Shown: piece by piece, positions 62,060 to 64,000 of the stretch
Layout of the letters: every line of letters starts with the position of its first letter
Numbering within the stretch: the first letter of the stretch is position 1
NCBI RefSeq assembly: GCF_041222825.1
Contig: NZ_CP139482.1
Location: forward strand, 279,001-343,000
DNA from: Candidatus Thalassolituus haligoni
GTDB lineage: Bacteria > Pseudomonadota > Gammaproteobacteria > Pseudomonadales > Oceanobacteraceae
DNA: 64,000 nt
Direction of reading: 5' to 3'
Notes under the pieces: generated by a model
The model's database searches: none
What the model saw: only the letters and a program-made list of their open reading frames with translations
What the model was told of the DNA's origin: nothing
Program-made: the position numbers and the translations under genes

Positions 62060-63520
62060 ATGAACGTGTTACTCAAGAATAGCCGTTTGGTGATGACGCA
62101 AGGACTGATCAATGGCGAATGGGTCGATGCCGACCAGAAAGCCACTCTGGTGGTTGATAACCCGGCAACAGGGGAAGAGCTGGTTCGTGTCGCCGATATG
62201 GGCGCGGCAGAAACCCGGCGGGCGATAACCGCTGCCCATGATGCCTTTCCCGGCTGGTCTGCCACCAGTGCCAACCAGCGCAGTCTGATTCTGGAAATCT
62301 GGTACGACCTGATTATCAAGCATCAGGACGAACTGGCGATGATCCTGACCGCAGAGCAAGGCAAGCCATTGGCCGAAGCCAAAGGCGAGATCGTCTATGG
62401 CGCTGCTTATATCAAATGGTTTGCTGAAGAAGCCAAGCGCGTCTACGGCGATGTTATCCCGGCGGCGCAGGCTGGCCGACGTAATATCGTGATCAAACAA
62501 CCCATCGGTGTAGTGGCGGCTATTACGCCATGGAATTTCCCCAGCGCCATGCTGGCACGCAAAATTGCCCCGGCCCTGGCAGCGGGTTGCACCATCGTTT
62601 GCAAACCGGCGGCAGAAACTCCGTTATCGGCGCTGGCACTGGGGCTGCTGGCCGAACAGGCCGGTGTACCGGCGGGTGTGATCAATATGGTGGTCGGTTC
62701 CGATGCCCCTGCTATTGGCAACGAACTGACCGGCAGCAAATGGGTGCGCAAGTTGACCTTTACCGGCTCGACACCCGTCGGTAAGTTGCTGATGAAACAA
62801 TGCGCCGACACCGTCAAACGCACCTCAATGGAACTGGGCGGTAATGCACCGATCATTATTTTTGATGATGCCGATCTCGATCAGGCCATTAATGGCGCGC
62901 TGATTTCCAAATTCCGCAACTCTGGCCAAACCTGCATCTGTTCCAATCGCCTGTTAGTACAATCCGGCATTTACGATCGCTTTATCGAACGCTTGTCCGA
63001 GGCCGTAGGCGAATTCCGTCTCGGAAACGGTCAGGACGCCACGACGACCCATGGCCCACTGATTACCGACAAGGCGGCACTGGGGGTGGACGAAAAAGTG
63101 CAAGATGCCGTTGCACAAGGTGCCCGTATCGTCACCGGTGGCGCACCATCCGACCAGGGCAGCCGCTTCTATCAGCCTACTATTCTGGCCGATGCCACCC
63201 CGGATATGCGGGTGTTCCGCGAAGAAATCTTTGGCCCGGTAGCGCCCATCTTCAAGTTTGAAACCGACGCCGAAGCCATTGAACTGGCCAACAGCACCGA
63301 ATACGGCCTGGCGGCGTACCTTTTTACCCAGAACCTCAGCCGTATCTGGAAGGTATCGGAAGCCATTGATTTCGGCATGGTCGGTGTTAATGAAACTGCT
63401 ATCAGCTCCGAAGCGATCCCTTTTGGCGGCGTGAAAGAATCCGGCCAGGGCCGTGAAGGCTCGAAGTATGGTCTGGATGATTATCTGGAAACCAAACTGA
63501 TCTGCCTGGGCGGACTGTGA
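62060..63520 (+). CDS. gabD: NAD(P)-dependent succinate-semialdehyde dehydrogenase
   Basis: It oxidises succinate (or glutarate) semialdehyde to the acid at the end of GABA/polyamine breakdown. The 486-residue protein has the ALDH motifs TPWNFPSAM, the catalytic Glu258 in MELGGNAP and the nucleophile Cys292 in GQTCICSNR; the C-x-C pair is typical of GabD and can form a redox switch. Length matches E. coli GabD. GAGGG precedes ATG 62060. Glutarate-semialdehyde use (DavD) cannot be excluded. Confidence 0.93.
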   Translation: MNVLLKNSRLVMTQGLINGEWVDADQKATLVVDNPATGEELVRVADMGAAETRRAITAAHDAFPGWSATSANQRSLILEIWYDLIIKHQDELAMILTAEQGKPLAEAKGEIVYGAAYIKWFAEEAKRVYGDVIPAAQAGRRNIVIKQPIGVVAAITPWNFPSAMLARKIAPALAAGCTIVCKPAAETPLSALALGLLAEQAGVPAGVINMVVGSDAPAIGNELTGSKWVRKLTFTGSTPVGKLLMKQCADTVKRTSMELGGNAPIIIFDDADLDQAINGALISKFRNSGQTCICSNRLLVQSGIYDRFIERLSEAVGEFRLGNGQDATTTHGPLITDKAALGVDEKVQDAVAQGARIVTGGAPSDQGSRFYQPTILADATPDMRVFREEIFGPVAPIFKFETDAEAIELANSTEYGLAAYLFTQNLSRIWKVSEAIDFGMVGVNETAISSEAIPFGGVKESGQGREGSKYGLDDYLETKLICLGGL

Positions 63521-63661
63521 TTGGCTGAAACAAACGTCGTCAGGAACTCAGCCCGGATGTCATTCAGGTAACCAGGGCGCAAAACAACAAACGGGTGAGT
63601 CTCGGGGCTCACCCCTACGAATCAGCCCGCCAAACCGGGTAAACAGAACATCGAGGTTGCT

Positions 63662-64000
63662 ATGTCTCACATGATTTATCCCACCACCAACTTCGCTGCC
63701 ACCGAAACGATGAACATCGCTCGTGGTGACGGTATCTACGTGTACGACAACCACGGCAAACAGTACCTCGAAGGGATGTCCGGGCTGTGGTGTGCATCGC
63801 TGGGTTATAACAATGCCGAACTGATCGAAGCGGCCACCCGGCAGATGGAAACCTTGTCTTTCGCCCATATGTTCAGCGGCAAAACCCACGATGTCGGCAT
63901 GCAGCTGGCGGATACATTGACCGCCATGGTGCCGGTTGACGACGCCCGTGTCTTTTTCGGCAGCTCGGGTTCCGACGCCAACGACACCCAGATCAAACTG
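63662..64000 (+). CDS. Class III omega-aminotransferase, N-terminal fragment
   Basis: The gene runs off the right edge; 113 codons are present. The start SHMIYPTTNFAATETMNIARGDGIYVYDNHGKQYLEGMSGLWCASLGYNNAELIEAATRQMETLSF is typical of PLP-dependent class III aminotransferases (putrescine/spermidine or omega-amino acid type). FFGSSGSDANDTQIKL is the start of the PLP phosphate-binding segment. It lies 141 bp after gabD on the same strand, so the two probably form an amine/GABA degradation operon. Confidence 0.88.
   Translation, partial: MSHMIYPTTNFAATETMNIARGDGIYVYDNHGKQYLEGMSGLWCASLGYNNAELIEAATRQMETLSFAHMFSGKTHDVGMQLADTLTAMVPVDDARVFFGSSGSDANDTQIKL

Overview
The window looks like chromosomal DNA of a free-living, aerobic, probably marine gammaproteobacterium of the Oceanospirillales/Pseudomonadales type. 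Housekeeping genes (rnr, rlmB, ffh, thrC) read best against gammaproteobacterial relatives, a LysR gene is divergent from pycA-pycB as in Pseudomonas, and marine or osmotic traits are present (a trimethylamine monooxygenase, a glucosylglycerol-phosphate phosphatase, a YnaI-type mechanosensitive channel). The genus cannot be named from the sequence alone. No tRNA, rRNA, CRISPR array, prophage or transposase was seen.

Layout. 0-5 kb: the start of a chemotaxis receptor, a DUF971 protein, rnr-rlmB and an outer-membrane barrel. 5-11 kb: ynaI and stpA (osmotic stress), then ahpC-ahpF (peroxide). 11-17 kb: a metallo-hydrolase, an AT-rich orphan, a flavin monooxygenase, a TetR gene divergent from GST and thioesterase genes, a MAPEG protein and a decayed outer-membrane gene. 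17-22 kb: LysR regulator, two-subunit pyruvate carboxylase and carbonic anhydrase. 22-27 kb: a MITE-like element, small stress proteins, ypjD and ffh. 27-34 kb: an RbbA-type ABC exporter with a divergent TetR. 34-39 kb: a copper module (cueR, copA, copZ) with two clear MerR-type promoters. 38-43 kb: a rhodanese operon, thrC and a two-subunit bacterioferritin.

43-46 kb holds allantoin catabolism (alc, puuE, allA). 46.7-55.2 kb is a type I restriction-modification operon that carries a YefM/YoeB toxin-antitoxin pair and a DinD-like gene between hsdS and hsdR. 55-64 kb is a nitrogen-compound catabolic region: a 2-oxoglutarate dioxygenase, a BMP-family binding protein, a cupin, Tmm, a PuuB-like amine oxidase, a succinate-semialdehyde dehydrogenase and the start of a class III aminotransferase.

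The most interesting points are these. A 14-bp motif, TGACC-N4-GG(T/A)C(A/G), occurs both in the puuE/allA divergent promoter and twice upstream of the BMP gene, so it links the metabolic genes on either side of the restriction island. The two bacterioferritin subunits have complementary losses: one keeps the haem Met, the other the ferroxidase centre. A 151-bp MITE-like element ends on the stop codon of a GlsB-family gene, and a related repeat lies in the ahpC-ahpF spacer. I found no strong evidence for a wholly new defence system; the hsd-toxin-dinD arrangement is the nearest candidate.
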